Assembly (NCBI RefSeq): GCF_004339805.1 | Contig: NZ_SLUI01000011.1 | Coordinates: 1 to 64,000 of the forward strand | DNA from: Anaerospora hongkongensis | Lineage (GTDB): Bacteria; Bacillota; Negativicutes; Sporomusales; DSM-15969 | Length of the DNA: 64,000 bases | Direction of reading: 5' to 3' | In this document: in pieces, positions 1 through 7,737 of the stretch | Numbering within the stretch: the stretch's first letter is position 1 | How the letters are laid out: the number at the start of each line of letters is the position of its first letter | Position numbers and translations under genes: made by a program | The notes under the pieces: generated by a model | Seen by the model: the letters and a program-made list of their open reading frames with translations, nothing else | Databases searched by the model: none | Told to the model about the DNA's origin: nothing

Positions 1-875
1 GGTATGTCTTGGAATCCGGACAAATGTTTATTGCCCAGAATAGTGCCGAGATCGGCTGTTACTGTGAGCGCTGCCGGTTATCCAGCACTGTAGTGATACC
101 GCTCAAGCAAGCCGGGAGAGTTATCGGTACCCTGAAATTGTACTATACCCGGGGGAATATGGTCGGCGATGCAGATATTGTGTTTGCTGCCGGTGTGGCC
201 CATCTATTCTCTACCCAATTGGAACTGACCGAGATTGACCGTCAGGCAAAATTAGCGGCAAGAGCGGAGCTAAAAGCTCTTCAGGCGCAAATTAATCCTC
301 ATTTTTTATTTAATACTCTCAATACCATTACATCTTTGATACGGACAAAACCTGACCTGGCCCGGGAATTGCTGATTAAGCTGGGGGCGATGTTCCGGTT
401 TTCCCTGCATAAGACCGGCAATAATATTCCTATCGGAGAAGAACTGGCGCAAGTGGAAGCCTATTTGGCAATCGAGCAGGCCCGCTATGGTGAAAAATTG
501 CATATCCGGGAAGCAGTCCAGGAAACCGCCATGCAGTATCGAATTCCTTCGCTGACCATTCAGCCCTTGGTGGAAAACGCGATCAAACATGGTTTGCAGC
601 CCAAGGAGGACGGTGGGGAAATTATTTTAAAGGTGATGGAAGAAGCCGATAGTGTGCTGATTACAGTTAGTGATAATGGTGTGGGGATGGATTTGACCAA
701 AAGTCATCCACTCAGCCGGCCTCAGGGGGAAAGTATCGGACTGATCAATGTGCATGAACGGTTGTGCGGGCAATATGGTGAGGGATTGCATATTGCCAGT
801 CAGCCTGGACTCGGAACAACGGTGACAATCAGGCTGCCGAAACGATTGTTTGATGAGGTGGAAGAAGATGCTTAA
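1..875 (+). CDS. LytS-type sensor histidine kinase, 5'-truncated by the window edge
   Basis: The reading frame is open from base 3, so the gene starts upstream. What remains is the end of a GAF-like domain (residues with IPLKQAGRVIGTLKLYY), then a HisKA_5/His_kinase domain with the phospho-acceptor motif INPHFLFNTLNT, and a HATPase_c domain with the N-box QPLVENAIKHGL and G-box DNGVGM. This is the LytS/BtsS/YpdA class, whose missing N-terminus is normally a five- or six-helix membrane domain. The stop codon overlaps the ATG of the following LytTR regulator (ATGCTTAA), so the two are translationally coupled partners. The signal cannot be read from the sequence, but related systems (BtsSR, YpdAB, LytST) sense pyruvate, and a CstA-family transporter lies 1.1 kb downstream. 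Confidence 0.9.
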   Translation, partial: YVLESGQMFIAQNSAEIGCYCERCRLSSTVVIPLKQAGRVIGTLKLYYTRGNMVGDADIVFAAGVAHLFSTQLELTEIDRQAKLAARAELKALQAQINPHFLFNTLNTITSLIRTKPDLARELLIKLGAMFRFSLHKTGNNIPIGEELAQVEAYLAIEQARYGEKLHIREAVQETAMQYRIPSLTIQPLVENAIKHGLQPKEDGGEIILKVMEEADSVLITVSDNGVGMDLTKSHPLSRPQGESIGLINVHERLCGQYGEGLHIASQPGLGTTVTIRLPKRLFDEVEEDA

Positions 876-1626
876 GGCATTGCTGGTAGATGACGAGACT
901 CCGGCAAGGGATGAGTTGAAGTATTTGTTATCGGAATATGGCAGCATAGAAGTGGCCGGTGAGGCAGACAGCGGTCCGGCAGCGATCAGCCTGGCTGCGC
1001 AAATAAAGCCGGATATCATTTTTTTGGATGTGCAGATGCGGGGGATGACAGGGCTGGAAACTGCGGTTGTTCTTAGGGCGATATTGCCGGATACACTGAT
1101 TATATTTGCGACGGCCTATGACGAATATGCAGTCAAGGCTTTTGAGGTAGGGGCAGTGGATTACGTATTAAAGCCCTTTGAAGGAACCCGGGTTATCGGC
1201 GCTATCGAACGGCTGCGCAAATATCTGCCTGACGAATGGCGGGCAGCGGCCAGCCGGATTGATGAAACGCTGACCAAAAGCAAGATTAACGTGCACAAAC
1301 TGCCTGTAAATAAACAGGGAAAAATCATGCTGGTTGCTTATGATGATGTCGTTTATGCTTATGTCCAGGCTGGTGGAATTTCAGTTGTAACTGTTCACGG
1401 TACATTCTGTTATGACGGCACACTGACGGAATTGCAGGAACGCGTAAAGATGACCAGTCTCTTTCGTGTTCACAAAAGCTATATTGTTAATATGAATAAA
1501 GTGCAGGAAGTGGTACCGTGGTTTAAGGGGACCTACTGGCTGAAGGTGGAAGGTGCCCCAGGCATTGAAATTCCAGTGAGCAAGGGGCAAATTAAGGAAA
1601 TTAAGGATATCTTGGGCCTGAAATAG
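868..1626 (+). CDS. LytTR-family response regulator
   Basis: This 252-residue protein has an N-terminal receiver (acidic pair DD at 8-9, phospho-acceptor Asp54 in IIFLDVQM, Lys in VLKPFEG) and a C-terminal LytTR DNA-binding domain (about residues 145-250, including FRVHKSYIVNMNKV). The ATG at 868 is chosen over an in-frame TTG at 850 because GAGGTGG sits just ahead of it and it overlaps the kinase stop. LytTR proteins bind direct repeats one to two helical turns apart. A pair of CGGTTRTTTT repeats with a 21-bp period lies before cstA (2643-2673) and is the obvious candidate target. Regulation of cstA is an inference from family precedent and proximity. Confidence 0.92.
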   Translation: MLKALLVDDETPARDELKYLLSEYGSIEVAGEADSGPAAISLAAQIKPDIIFLDVQMRGMTGLETAVVLRAILPDTLIIFATAYDEYAVKAFEVGAVDYVLKPFEGTRVIGAIERLRKYLPDEWRAAASRIDETLTKSKINVHKLPVNKQGKIMLVAYDDVVYAYVQAGGISVVTVHGTFCYDGTLTELQERVKMTSLFRVHKSYIVNMNKVQEVVPWFKGTYWLKVEGAPGIEIPVSKGQIKEIKDILGLK

Positions 1627-1663
1627 GAAGGCTAGATGTATCAAGCATAAATGAGGAAGATAC

Positions 1664-2617
1664 ATGCGAATACGGTTTGGTTATGTAGCAATGGCGTTAA
1701 ATATTATGGAAGGGTCACCAAACAAAACGGTAACGGTTACAAATCTGCTGAAGATTGCAGAGCCCGCTGACCGCATCAATCGCCTCAGACGGCTTACGCG
1801 GGAAAATCTGGCTAATCAATTGCGTGTTTTAAAATATAATGCGGCTCATGACATCCATGTTTTTCGCTTTACGTCGAAACTGATTCCGCTTGCTACTCAT
1901 CCTGAAGCAGCCGGCTGGGATTACAGCAGTGAATTTGCCAGTGAGCTTAGAGAAATAGGTGACTATGTGCGTCAGCATGCGATGCGAGTAAGTGCGCATC
2001 CTGATCATTTTACCCTGCTAAACAGCCCAGATGAGCGGGTCATTGCTGCGAGCATTGAAGACCTAGCCTATCATGCCCGCATTTTTGATGCAATGGGCTT
2101 TGGCAGTGAAGCCAAGCTAGTCGTTCATGTAGGCGGTGCTTACAAAGATAAAGAAAAGGCGCTAGACAGGTTTAGAGAACAGTTTGAACTGCTGCCGCCG
2201 GCGATTAAGGGCAGATTGATCATTGAAAATGATGATAAGTCGTATACTGCCCGGGATGTGCTGAAACTCTGCCAGCGCGTTGCAGCGCCGATGGTACTGG
2301 ATGTTCACCACCACTATTGCTGCAACGGCGGAGAAGACCTGGCGACATTGTGGCCGGATATAGCCGCGACTTGGGGGAGCGATATTCCGAAAATTCATAT
2401 GTCCAGTCCTAAAGATGGAAAGAATATTCGGGCCCATGCCGATTATATTCAGGCCGGGGAATTTATTGCTTTTCTCAAACAGGCAAAAGAGCTGGATCAG
2501 GATTTTGATGTTATGCTGGAAGCCAAGCAAAAAGATCTGGCGGTGCATAAGCTGATGCATGATTTAACAGAGATCGGTAAGGTACAAGCGATCGATGAAG
2601 CTTCGATTGCCTATTAG
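1664..2617 (+). CDS. uvsE: UV DNA damage endonuclease UvsE
   Basis: The 317-residue product matches the UVDE/UvsE family, which nicks DNA 5' of UV photoproducts in an alternative excision repair pathway. It begins with the typical RFGYVAMAL strand and carries metal-binding segments of a TIM barrel: VSAHPDHF, LVVHVGG, IENDD, LDVHHHY, KIHMSS and the late acidic MLEAKQKD. The length is normal for bacterial UvsE. An RBS (GAGGAAG) precedes the ATG by 6-7 bases. It lies 37 bp after the response regulator with no terminator between, so it may be co-transcribed with the two-component genes. UvsE is common in spore formers, where it contributes to spore UV resistance. Confidence 0.93.
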   Translation: MRIRFGYVAMALNIMEGSPNKTVTVTNLLKIAEPADRINRLRRLTRENLANQLRVLKYNAAHDIHVFRFTSKLIPLATHPEAAGWDYSSEFASELREIGDYVRQHAMRVSAHPDHFTLLNSPDERVIAASIEDLAYHARIFDAMGFGSEAKLVVHVGGAYKDKEKALDRFREQFELLPPAIKGRLIIENDDKSYTARDVLKLCQRVAAPMVLDVHHHYCCNGGEDLATLWPDIAATWGSDIPKIHMSSPKDGKNIRAHADYIQAGEFIAFLKQAKELDQDFDVMLEAKQKDLAVHKLMHDLTEIGKVQAIDEASIAY

Positions 2618-2642
2618 CCTTCTTACGGTCATTTCTATTGAA

Positions 2643-2723
2643 CGGTTGTTTTTTACTGTTAGCCGGTTATTTTATTCCGTTTGGCTGATTTTTCTGTTAA
2701 ATGCGACTTACTTCTTTTATTAT
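2643..2723 (+). promoter_or_regulatory. Candidate LytTR operator and promoter for cstA
   Basis: Two near-identical 10-mers, CGGTTGTTTT (2643-2652) and CGGTTATTTT (2664-2673), lie exactly 21 bp apart. A second, weaker pair around GTT at 2658 and 2679 has the same period. The 21-bp spacing is that of known LytTR sites (AgrA, BtsR, YpdB). A -10-like TATTAT at 2718-2723 has only a poor -35, as expected for an activated promoter. This is an inference from pattern alone. Confidence 0.45.
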
Positions 2724-2768
2724 TAGAATTGCTGAAAAGCATTTACTAATAAAGGAGGAAAGAAGCAT

Positions 2769-4565
2769 ATGGTTATGAATGGAATTTATTTAGTTATTAT
2801 TGCTGCACTTTTTCTTACATTAGCCTATCGTTACTACGGGGCATTCATGGCTGCTAAAGTATTAGCCTTGGATCCCAATCGTCCCACCCCTGCCGTCGTG
2901 AAGAATGACGGCCGTGATTATGTCCCTACAAACAAGTGGGTGACGTTTGGTCATCATTTTGCGGCAATCGCAGGCGCAGGCCCGTTGGTTGGCCCCGTTC
3001 TTGCTGCCCAATTCGGTTATCTGCCTGGTACGCTGTGGCTGCTGATCGGCGCTGTGGCTGCCGGTGCGGTTCATGACATGATCATTCTGTTTGCCTCAGT
3101 CCGCCATGATGGAATGTCGGTAGCTGAGATTGCCAAAAAAGAAATTAGCAAAGCCTCCGGCCTTGCTACCAGTATTGCCGTACTCTTTATTTTGATTATT
3201 ACAATGGCTGGTCTTGGTATTGCGGTAGTTAATGCACTGTATGACAGCCCTTGGGGAACCTTTACTGTTGCTGCTACTATTCCGATCGCTATTTTTGTAG
3301 GACTTTACCTCCGGTATATTCGTCCCGGCCGGATTGGTGAGGGATCCTTTATCGGTGTAACCTTGGTGCTGGCCGCTGTTTTTGTTGGTCCCTGGGTTCA
3401 ACAATCTGCTTTGGCACCTTACTTTACCTTTACCCGCGGCCAAATCTCTATTATGATGGCGATTTATGGCTTTGTTGCTGCCGCTCTGCCTGTGTGGCTG
3501 CTGCTGGCACCGCGCGATTATCTGAGCACGTATATGAAAATCGGCACAATCCTGGCGCTTGCAATTGGTATTATTATTGTCCGGCCCGAGATTCACATGC
3601 CCGCCCTTACACCATTTATACACGGTGGTGGTCCTATTATCCCCGGACCGGTTTGGCCGTTTATGTTCATTACCATCGCCTGTGGCGCGATTTCCGGCTT
3701 CCATGCGCTGATTGGTACCGGTACAACGCCGAAGATGCTGGCTAATGAAGCGGAAATCCGGGTTGTCGGCTTTGGCGGCATGCTGGTTGAATCCTTTGTA
3801 GCACTCATGGCGCTGATTGCGGCAACCAGCCTGATTCCGGCCGATTATTTTGCGATCAATACAACACCTGCTGTTTTCAATACACTGGGAATGAAGATTG
3901 AGGAACTGCCGATTCTTTCCCAAATGGTAGGGGAGAATGTGGCCGGCCGTCCCGGCGGAGCTGTTTCCCTGGCAGTTGGCATGGCCCATATCTTTTCTAA
4001 AATACCCGGTATGAGCAGCTTAATGTCCTTCTGGTATCACTTTGCCATTATGTTTGAAGCTCTCTTTATCCTGACAACGATTGATGCCGGTACCCGCGTA
4101 GGACGGTATCTTGTACAAGAATTAGGTGGTATGGTATATGCCCCGCTGAAAAATGTTCACTGGACACCGGGCATTATTTTCGCCAGTGCAGCTGTGTCAT
4201 TAGCCTGGGGTTACCTGCTGTACGGCGGATCAATTTCGACCATATGGCCGCTCTTCGGTGTGGCTAATCAACTACTTGCCAGTATGGCCTTGGCAATCGG
4301 TACAACAGTGCTTTACCGGATGGGAAAAGGCAAATATGCATGGACGACGATCGTACCGATGTCTTTCCTGGCCGTTACAACAGTTGCTGCAGGTTATATG
4401 AATATTACCACCAACTATCTGCCAAAAAATAATTATCTGCTGGCGGGAGCCAGTGCTGTTATGATTGTTTTGGTTATTTTTGTTATCGGTGATGCAATTC
4501 GCACCTGGCTCGCAATCAGAGCTGAACAACAAGCTAAACCAGAATCACTGCCTATCAGTAAATAA
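2769..4565 (+). CDS. cstA: CstA/BtsT-family transporter (pyruvate or peptide)
   Basis: A 598-residue polytopic membrane protein of the carbon starvation CstA family. Recognisable blocks include RYYGAFMAAKVLALD, the PTNKWVTFGHHFAAIAGAGPL region, GAVHDMIILFASVRHDG, and the C-terminal VANQLLASMALAIGTTVLYRMGK stretch followed by the last membrane segments. AAAGGAGG lies 9-10 bases ahead of the ATG. Family members include peptide transporter CstA and the pyruvate/proton symporter BtsT (YjiY), whose expression depends on LytS/LytTR systems. Position behind such a system favours a BtsT-like pyruvate role, but the substrate cannot be read from sequence. A strong terminator follows directly. Confidence 0.93.
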   Translation: MVMNGIYLVIIAALFLTLAYRYYGAFMAAKVLALDPNRPTPAVVKNDGRDYVPTNKWVTFGHHFAAIAGAGPLVGPVLAAQFGYLPGTLWLLIGAVAAGAVHDMIILFASVRHDGMSVAEIAKKEISKASGLATSIAVLFILIITMAGLGIAVVNALYDSPWGTFTVAATIPIAIFVGLYLRYIRPGRIGEGSFIGVTLVLAAVFVGPWVQQSALAPYFTFTRGQISIMMAIYGFVAAALPVWLLLAPRDYLSTYMKIGTILALAIGIIIVRPEIHMPALTPFIHGGGPIIPGPVWPFMFITIACGAISGFHALIGTGTTPKMLANEAEIRVVGFGGMLVESFVALMALIAATSLIPADYFAINTTPAVFNTLGMKIEELPILSQMVGENVAGRPGGAVSLAVGMAHIFSKIPGMSSLMSFWYHFAIMFEALFILTTIDAGTRVGRYLVQELGGMVYAPLKNVHWTPGIIFASAAVSLAWGYLLYGGSISTIWPLFGVANQLLASMALAIGTTVLYRMGKGKYAWTTIVPMSFLAVTTVAAGYMNITTNYLPKNNYLLAGASAVMIVLVIFVIGDAIRTWLAIRAEQQAKPESLPISK

Positions 4566-4579
4566 GCTGGCTAAAGAAA

Positions 4580-4608
4580 GGGCTACCCGCTACTGCGGGT
4601 AGCCCTTT
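4580..4608 (+). terminator. Terminator of cstA
   Basis: An 11-bp perfect stem (GGGCTACCCGC with its complement), loop TACT, followed by TTT, 15 bases after the stop. Confidence 0.9.
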
Positions 4609-4635
4609 CCCAATATTTGGACGAATTGAATTAGG

Positions 4636-4643
4636 CATATATT
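4636..4643 (+). promoter_or_regulatory. Possible sporulation sigma -10 element
   Basis: CATATATT fits the sigma-E/sigma-G -10 consensus CATAYAHT and lies 56 bases ahead of two spore coat genes. An AATATT at 4612-4617 resembles a sigma-E -35, but the spacer (18 bp) is longer than usual. Weak support. Confidence 0.3.
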
Positions 4644-4698
4644 TCCTCAACCAGCGCATGCTATATGCTGTAGTGAATTTGAAAGGGGGGAATGACTC

Positions 4699-4896
4699 AT
4701 GTTAACGTCCAAAGAGCTTATGCAATTAGAAGATTTTCTTGACGGTCACCAAACCAGTGTGAAAACCTTCAATCATTTCGCCAGCGAAATGAAAGATCAG
4801 CAGGGTAAGCAAATGCTGCAGCAGCTGGCCCAAAAGCACCAGCAGCATGTTCAAATGGTTAGCAAGCATTTAAACGCAGGACAATCTTTACAATAA
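4699..4896 (+). CDS. Small spore coat-like protein (helical, ferritin-like fold)
   Basis: This 65-residue, Gln/His-rich protein looks like a short version of the coat protein family that pairs with CotF (two amphipathic helices, LMQLEDFLDGHQTSVKTF and QMLQQLAQKHQQHVQMV). The RBS AAAGGGGGG stands 8 bases before the ATG. It is separated by only 12 bases from the CotF-family gene downstream, and the pair ends in one terminator, so they form a bicistronic unit. A structural role in the spore coat is inferred from this partnership. Short related proteins are frequent in Clostridia and Negativicutes. Confidence 0.7.
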   Translation: MLTSKELMQLEDFLDGHQTSVKTFNHFASEMKDQQGKQMLQQLAQKHQQHVQMVSKHLNAGQSLQ

Positions 4897-4908
4897 GGAG
4901 GGATTTGA

Positions 4909-5241
4909 ATGGCACAGCAAGGACAACAACAGGGACAGCAGCAAGGACAAGGCCAAATGCAAGGCCAAGGTATGCAGATTGCTGACCGCGATTTATTGCA
5001 GGTTTGTTTGAACGAAACCAAACACTGCGCATCTTCACTTAATACTTACATTCAGGAAGCGAGCAGCGAACAGCTTCGTCGTGATTATATGACGGTACTT
5101 GGTGATGTATATAGCCAGCAAAAACAAATTTTTGATTATATGCAGCAACAAGGCTACTATAATGTAAAGAACGCCAATCCCCAGGATATTGCCCAGGCAA
5201 AATCCAAATTCAGCCAGAATCAACAGCAATCCATGCAATAA
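4909..5241 (+). CDS. CotF-family spore coat protein
   Basis: The 110-residue product has a low-complexity Gln/Gly N-terminus (repeats of GQQQ and GQ over residues 3-24), then a Coat_F domain from about residue 25 (IADRDLLQVCLNETKHCA...). The domain ends with the family's YMQQQGYY motif, followed by NVKNANPQDIAQAK. The RBS AAGGAGGG precedes the ATG. Coat_F proteins are spore coat components in Bacillus and Clostridia. The gene implies that the host sporulates, which matters because the same window encodes an outer-membrane autotransporter. Its promoter is presumably read by a mother-cell sigma factor. Confidence 0.85.
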   Translation: MAQQGQQQGQQQGQGQMQGQGMQIADRDLLQVCLNETKHCASSLNTYIQEASSEQLRRDYMTVLGDVYSQQKQIFDYMQQQGYYNVKNANPQDIAQAKSKFSQNQQQSMQ

Positions 5242-5247
5242 GAGCAA

Positions 5248-5290
5248 TAAAAATACCAGCCTCATCACTACTGGTGAGGCTGGTATTTTT
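5248..5290 (+). terminator. Terminator of the coat protein pair
   Basis: Arms AAATACCAGCCTCA (5251-5264) and its complement (5275-5288) enclose a 10-base loop. A-tract before and T-run after allow function on both strands. Confidence 0.88.
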
Positions 5291-5298
5291 ATTGCCTC

Positions 5299-5328
5299 TT
5301 GACAATAGTTCTTGCCGAGATGTAAGAT
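5299..5328 (+). promoter_or_regulatory. Probable sigma-A promoter of perR
   Basis: TTGACA at 5299-5304 and TAAGAT at 5323-5328 are separated by 18 bp. An AT-rich leader with ATAATTAT (5335-5342) follows, which could hold a degenerate Per box for autoregulation, but no clear 7-1-7 repeat is visible. Confidence 0.5.
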
Positions 5329-5392
5329 TAAGACATAATTATCCGAAAATGACTTTTAATTGGATTTAATTATTTGTAAAGTAGGTGTTTTT

Positions 5393-5818
5393 ATGGATTT
5401 CTGTGTAACAACGATGTTACGGGATAAAGGCTTTAAAGTCACTCCCCAGCGGTTGGCGATATATGAGGTTTTGACCAAAACCAAATCTCATCCAAGTGCT
5501 GAAATGATTTTTACGCAGCTTCAGCCGCTCTATCCTACGATGAGTCTGGCAACGGTGTACAAAACGATTGATATTTTGCATGAAATTGGATTAGTACAGA
5601 TTTTAAACGTAGGCGAGGACAGCTTCCGCTATGATGCTGAAACTGTCAGCCATCCTCATGTTCGCTGCCTGGAGTGCAACCGTGTCGATGACTTGTTTGG
5701 TGTAGCTTTGGAGGAGTTCATCAGCAAGGTTTCCGATCAGACGGAATATCGCCTAACGGGACAACAATTCTACTTCTTTGGTGTATGCCCCGAGTGTCAG
5801 AAAAAGAAAGCAAACTAA
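5393..5818 (+). CDS. perR: Peroxide-responsive repressor PerR (Fur family)
   Basis: This 141-residue Fur-family regulator carries every residue that defines PerR. The Fe/Mn ligands of Bacillus PerR (His37, Asp85, His91, His93, Asp104) appear here with an offset of four as His33, Asp81, His87, His89 and Asp100. The structural zinc Cys pairs are CLEC (92, 95) and CPEC (132, 135). The Asp at 100 rather than Glu distinguishes it from Fur. The winged helix contains SLATVYKTIDIL. ATG 5393, with a TAGGTG RBS, is preferred over the upstream TTG at 5360. A likely target in this window is ahpCF, which has a matching box at 44184-44198. Confidence 0.93.
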   Translation: MDFCVTTMLRDKGFKVTPQRLAIYEVLTKTKSHPSAEMIFTQLQPLYPTMSLATVYKTIDILHEIGLVQILNVGEDSFRYDAETVSHPHVRCLECNRVDDLFGVALEEFISKVSDQTEYRLTGQQFYFFGVCPECQKKKAN

Positions 5819-5826
5819 TCGTTCGA

Positions 5827-5854
5827 AAAAGTCCGGCTTATGCCGGGCTTTTCT
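5827..5854 (+). terminator. Terminator of perR
   Basis: Stem AAAAGTCCGGC / GCCGGGCTTTT with loop TTAT, one G.U pair. Confidence 0.85.
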
Positions 5855-5914
5855 TGTTAGTAGGAATATTGCCGCAAATAGCGAAGTATTTCTTTAATAG
5901 GGGAGGGCTGGAAT

Positions 5915-6562
5915 ATGGAACTAGTTTCTTATATTGACCATACACTGTTAAAGGCGGATGCTGCAGTTGATGATATTGTACGCCTCTGTGAGGAAGCTGC
6001 CGAGTATCACTTTGCCGCAGTCTGCGTGAATCCTGCCTATGTCGCTTTAGCAGCGCATTTGCTGAAAGGAACGGGTGTAAAAACTGCAACAGTAGTGGGA
6101 TTCCCGTTAGGAGCTACGCCGACTGCAGTCAAGGTTTATGAAACCCAGACGGCAGTTGCCGATAAGGCTGATGAAATCGATATGGTAATGAATATTGGTG
6201 CTGTAAAAAGCGGTCAGTGGCAGGCGGTAATTGACGATATAAAAGCAGTGGTGGCAGCGGCAGACGGAAATGTGGTGAAGGTAATCCTGGAAACAGGCTT
6301 GCTGACCGAAGCCGAGAAACGGCAGGCCTGTCAGGCTATTGTGACAGCTGGCGCCCATTATGTAAAAACCTCAACTGGTTTCGGACCAGGAGGAGCTACA
6401 GTGGCCGATATTTTGCTATTTAAAGAAGAAGTAGGCAATAAGGCGGGCATAAAAGCTTCCGGAGGAGTCCGCACCAGGGAGCAGGCAGAGGCCTTGATTG
6501 CGGCAGGTGCAACGCGGTTGGGTACAAGTGCCGGAGTCGCATTGGTTAGTTTACATAAATAA
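5915..6562 (+). CDS. deoC: Deoxyribose-phosphate aldolase
   Basis: A 215-residue class I aldolase that splits 2-deoxyribose 5-phosphate into glyceraldehyde 3-phosphate and acetaldehyde in deoxynucleoside catabolism. The Schiff-base lysine lies in YVKTSTGFGPGGAT, with the second catalytic lysine late in GIKASGGVRT, and the N-terminal IDHTLLKADA block is typical. Length matches the short bacterial DeoC. The RBS GGGAGGG is well placed. No other deo genes are adjacent. It stands alone between perR and a peptidase gene, and no T-tailed terminator is obvious after it. Confidence 0.95.
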   Translation: MELVSYIDHTLLKADAAVDDIVRLCEEAAEYHFAAVCVNPAYVALAAHLLKGTGVKTATVVGFPLGATPTAVKVYETQTAVADKADEIDMVMNIGAVKSGQWQAVIDDIKAVVAAADGNVVKVILETGLLTEAEKRQACQAIVTAGAHYVKTSTGFGPGGATVADILLFKEEVGNKAGIKASGGVRTREQAEALIAAGATRLGTSAGVALVSLHK

Positions 6563-6680
6563 CCGGTAGGCGCCGGCCTGCGGCTATGGTATACTATTTA
6601 TCTAAGCAGAATGCGGTTCTTGAGACCGCTAAATTGAGTCAATTTTTTGATTGTTTTTTCTAGAGAGAGGAGGGGGTACT

Positions 6681-7550
6681 ATGCGCAGCATCGTACAGAA
6701 CCCGAGATTTATTATTTCTATGCTCGTTTTAATTGTGCTGCTCGTTATGCTCGTGCCGGTGCGGGCGCCGCGGATGTGGCTGTACCCCCTGGCTCGTGAT
6801 ATGGCGCAAGCCAAAATGAATTATGAGGCCCGGCATATGGCTTCCTTTGAAACGGCTCATTTTATCATTAAATATACAGTGCATGATGCCGATACGGTAG
6901 CAATGGTAGCTCAGGCTGCGGAAGCGGCTTACGCTCCTGTCGAAGCTGCTTTTGGTTCTGCACCCACAGAAAAAACACTGCTTCTGGTTTACCCTGACCG
7001 CAAAGAAATGAATAAGGTGTTTGGCTGGTCAGGTGACCAAAGTGCAATGGGTGTCTACTGGGGAGGCGTAATTCAGCTGCTGTCGCCGCATGCCTGGCTG
7101 AAGGCAGGAGAGTCGACGGATGAATTTATTCGCTCAGGTCCTATGGTGCATGAATTTACGCATCTGGTCTTTGATCATATGACCAACGGGAATTATACCC
7201 GCTGGTTTACCGAAGGCCTGGCTCAGTATATGGAGTATAAGACAAACGGCTATGAATGGCTGTCCAACAGCAATAAACAACCAGAGAAATTTTATACTCA
7301 GGCTGAACTGGACAAAGACTTCGATAATCTGCCTGATCAGTCGCTGGCTTACCGTTCTTCGCTTGCCGCCATCCGGTATATTGCTGAAACTCAGGGTGAC
7401 GATAAGCTTAACCAGGTTATGCAGGAATTAAAAGGCGGTAAAAAACCTGATAAGGCGATTACAGATGTATTAGGCATGGATTACGACAGTTTTGAGCGTG
7501 AATGGCACAAATGGGCAGCTGAGCATATGCGTGCCGAAAGCCATAAATAA
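6681..7550 (+). CDS. Membrane-anchored zinc metallopeptidase (HEFTH, peptidase MA type)
   Basis: This 289-residue protein has one N-terminal membrane anchor (about residues 8-24, IISMLVLIVLLVMLVPV) and then an extracytoplasmic domain. The gluzincin motif is HEFTH (in PMVHEFTHLVFDH), with the third zinc ligand likely the Glu in WFTEGLAQYMEY, as in peptidase MA-like proteins (DUF2268/M1-like minimal folds). ATG 6681 follows AGAGAGGAGGGGG. The in-frame TTG at 6651 lies before this RBS and is rejected. Substrate is unknown. The gene is monocistronic, ending in a 22-bp inverted repeat. Catalytic assignment is from motifs only. Confidence 0.8.
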   Translation: MRSIVQNPRFIISMLVLIVLLVMLVPVRAPRMWLYPLARDMAQAKMNYEARHMASFETAHFIIKYTVHDADTVAMVAQAAEAAYAPVEAAFGSAPTEKTLLLVYPDRKEMNKVFGWSGDQSAMGVYWGGVIQLLSPHAWLKAGESTDEFIRSGPMVHEFTHLVFDHMTNGNYTRWFTEGLAQYMEYKTNGYEWLSNSNKQPEKFYTQAELDKDFDNLPDQSLAYRSSLAAIRYIAETQGDDKLNQVMQELKGGKKPDKAITDVLGMDYDSFEREWHKWAAEHMRAESHK

Positions 7551-7561
7551 TGGTATAATGG

Positions 7562-7610
7562 TATAAAGGAAGATCCCGCTGTTTATGTAACAGCGGGATC
7601 TTCCTTTATA
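7562..7610 (+). terminator. Long perfect inverted repeat terminator
   Basis: 22-bp perfect arms (7562-7583 and 7589-7610) around TATGT. The stem centre is GGAAGATCCCGCTGTT. Ends the metallopeptidase gene. Confidence 0.85.
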
Positions 7611-7737
7611 ATATAGGAGATTTTTATTGCCGGGAAATACTTAGTCCCGCTAATCGGAGCCAAGGGAGGCCGCTTGTATCATTTTCCTGGATCGTGCTAC
7701 AATAACGGTGATACTAGTTGGTAAAAGGAGAGTAACA

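Noticed and set aside
3096..3989. 297-codon open frame on the minus strand opposite cstA
   Set aside because: It is a shadow of the membrane-protein coding strand: composition is rich in Asn, His, Cys and Gln, there is no RBS and no domain, and the plus-strand gene is unequivocal.
6562..6650. GC-rich dyad (CCGGTAGGCGCCGGCC) and GCGGT/ACCGC hairpin after deoC
   Set aside because: No T-run and short stems; insufficient for a terminator or riboswitch call.
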